NCBI RefSeq assembly: GCF_901709675.1
Contig: NC_051102.1
Location: forward strand, 4,623,412-4,687,411
DNA length: 64,000 nt
Direction: 5' to 3'
DNA from: Syngnathus acus
Taxonomy: Eukaryota; Chordata; Actinopteri; Syngnathiformes; Syngnathidae
Shown: in pieces, positions 63,215 through 64,000 of the stretch
How positions within the stretch are numbered: the stretch's first letter is position 1
How the letters are laid out: each line of letters begins with the position of its first letter
Notes under the pieces: generated by a model
What the model was told of the DNA's origin: nothing
Database searches by the model: none
Seen by the model: only the letters and a program-made list of their open reading frames with translations
Made by a program: the position numbers and the translations under genes

Positions 63215-64000
63215 TTTTTTTATGTTTTGTTTTGTTAAGAAATGTACACAAAATGGCAGCCCCTGCAAGACTGAGCCTGGCAGTTTTTGTATTGCGCAAT
63301 TCTAGTTTGCAGATTGTTTGGCCTTGCCAGAGTTCTTGGCACAAGAATGACATTGGTTGGGTTTTTTTTTTTTTTTGGCTTATCAGCTTGCTCTTATGAG
63401 CCTGAGGTCCATATAGTATATCTATATTTTTTTTCCCCTGTGCTTCTTGTGTCTCCTTTGACTTTGGGCATTTTTCAGCACGCCTCTCTTGCCGTCACCC
63501 TGTCATGCCGCCTCATTGCCGTCATCCATCCATACGTGCTTATGTCTCCTGTGTCCTTCCTTCGCCATCTTCTCATTTTCCAACTCTTATTCTTTGATTT
63601 TTGTCAGCGGCCGCGCCTCCCCCCGTCCCCTAGCCGAGCCCCCCCCTCCCTTTTTCTCCCAGCATGCTCTCCTTCTCTTGTTTTCATGATGGCGGGGGCG
63701 CGACTCCAGGGGTGTTGTCTCAGCTAACTGTGCTTGACAGGCAGGACTGGTTTTGTGGGTCCCCTTCTTCTAAAGTAGGGCTGGGCTGGGGTGGGGGGGT
63801 GAAACAGGGGCCGTCTAGATTGTTTGTGCAAAGAGCACAGGTGGGGGTGGTGGGTTTAGTTTATTTCATTTCATATTGTTTATTTATACTACTTAAATAT
63901 TTTCCTTTCTGATTCTTTTTTCTGACTTTCCATGTACTGTCATCTTTTTGTTTCTATATATTATTGTATAAACTAAGGTTTAGGTGGCCACTTATGTTTG

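Larger units (their letters stand above)
42390..64000 (+). other. Long intron or intergenic sequence, no exon recognised
   Basis: I found no conserved coding segment on either strand. All open frames above 60 codons here are low in motif content or arise from repeats. The region holds degenerate repeats (listed separately), short microsatellites and CT- or C-rich runs. It most simply represents the first long intron of the gene starting near 39.7-42.4 kb and continues beyond the window. Confidence 0.5.

Overview
The window is nuclear DNA from a bony fish, most likely a compact-genome percomorph teleost. It shows vertebrate gene families cut into short exons by GT-AG introns (some only 68-90 bases), long dinucleotide microsatellites, and dispersed degenerate repeats. 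I could not assign a species. All recognised protein genes lie on the + strand.

Layout: (1) 1-1132, upstream sequence. (2) 1313-6298, mpz (myelin protein zero, P0), six coding exons behind a TATA box; the P0 frame stays open past its UAG stop for 73 codons, matching the known mammalian L-MPZ stop-readthrough isoform. (3) 9723-30502, a Na+/K+-ATPase alpha subunit, best matched to atp1a2, in 24 coding exons whose lengths sum exactly in frame to 1004 residues. It has one extra intron and a shortened N-terminus relative to the mammalian gene. (4) 31226-35437, sdhc (cytochrome b560 membrane anchor of succinate dehydrogenase), six exons, starting about 720 bases after the ATPase stop codon. (5) 38071-38144, an intronless tRNA-Arg(UCU) gene. 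(6) 39.7-64 kb, the apparent 5' end of another gene: a candidate non-coding first exon, then an exon encoding a signal peptide (42311-42389, phase 1 end), then more than 21 kb in which I find no further exon. Signal exon, large first intron and neighbourhood suggest an immunoglobulin-superfamily adhesion gene such as cadm3, but nothing in the window proves it.

mpz, atp1a2 and sdhc correspond to human 1q23 genes (MPZ and SDHC are neighbours there, ATP1A2 roughly 1 Mb away), so this is conserved vertebrate synteny in local, rearranged form. The genes act separately: P0 compacts myelin membranes, the alpha2 pump sets Na+/K+ gradients in glia and muscle, SDHC anchors complex II. The most interesting observations are the likely conserved P0 readthrough extension, the intron gain and short N-terminus of the pump gene, two GC-AG introns, a decayed THAP-like zinc-finger fragment, and several dispersed repeat families. 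I saw no CRISPR, prokaryotic operon or intact transposase gene.
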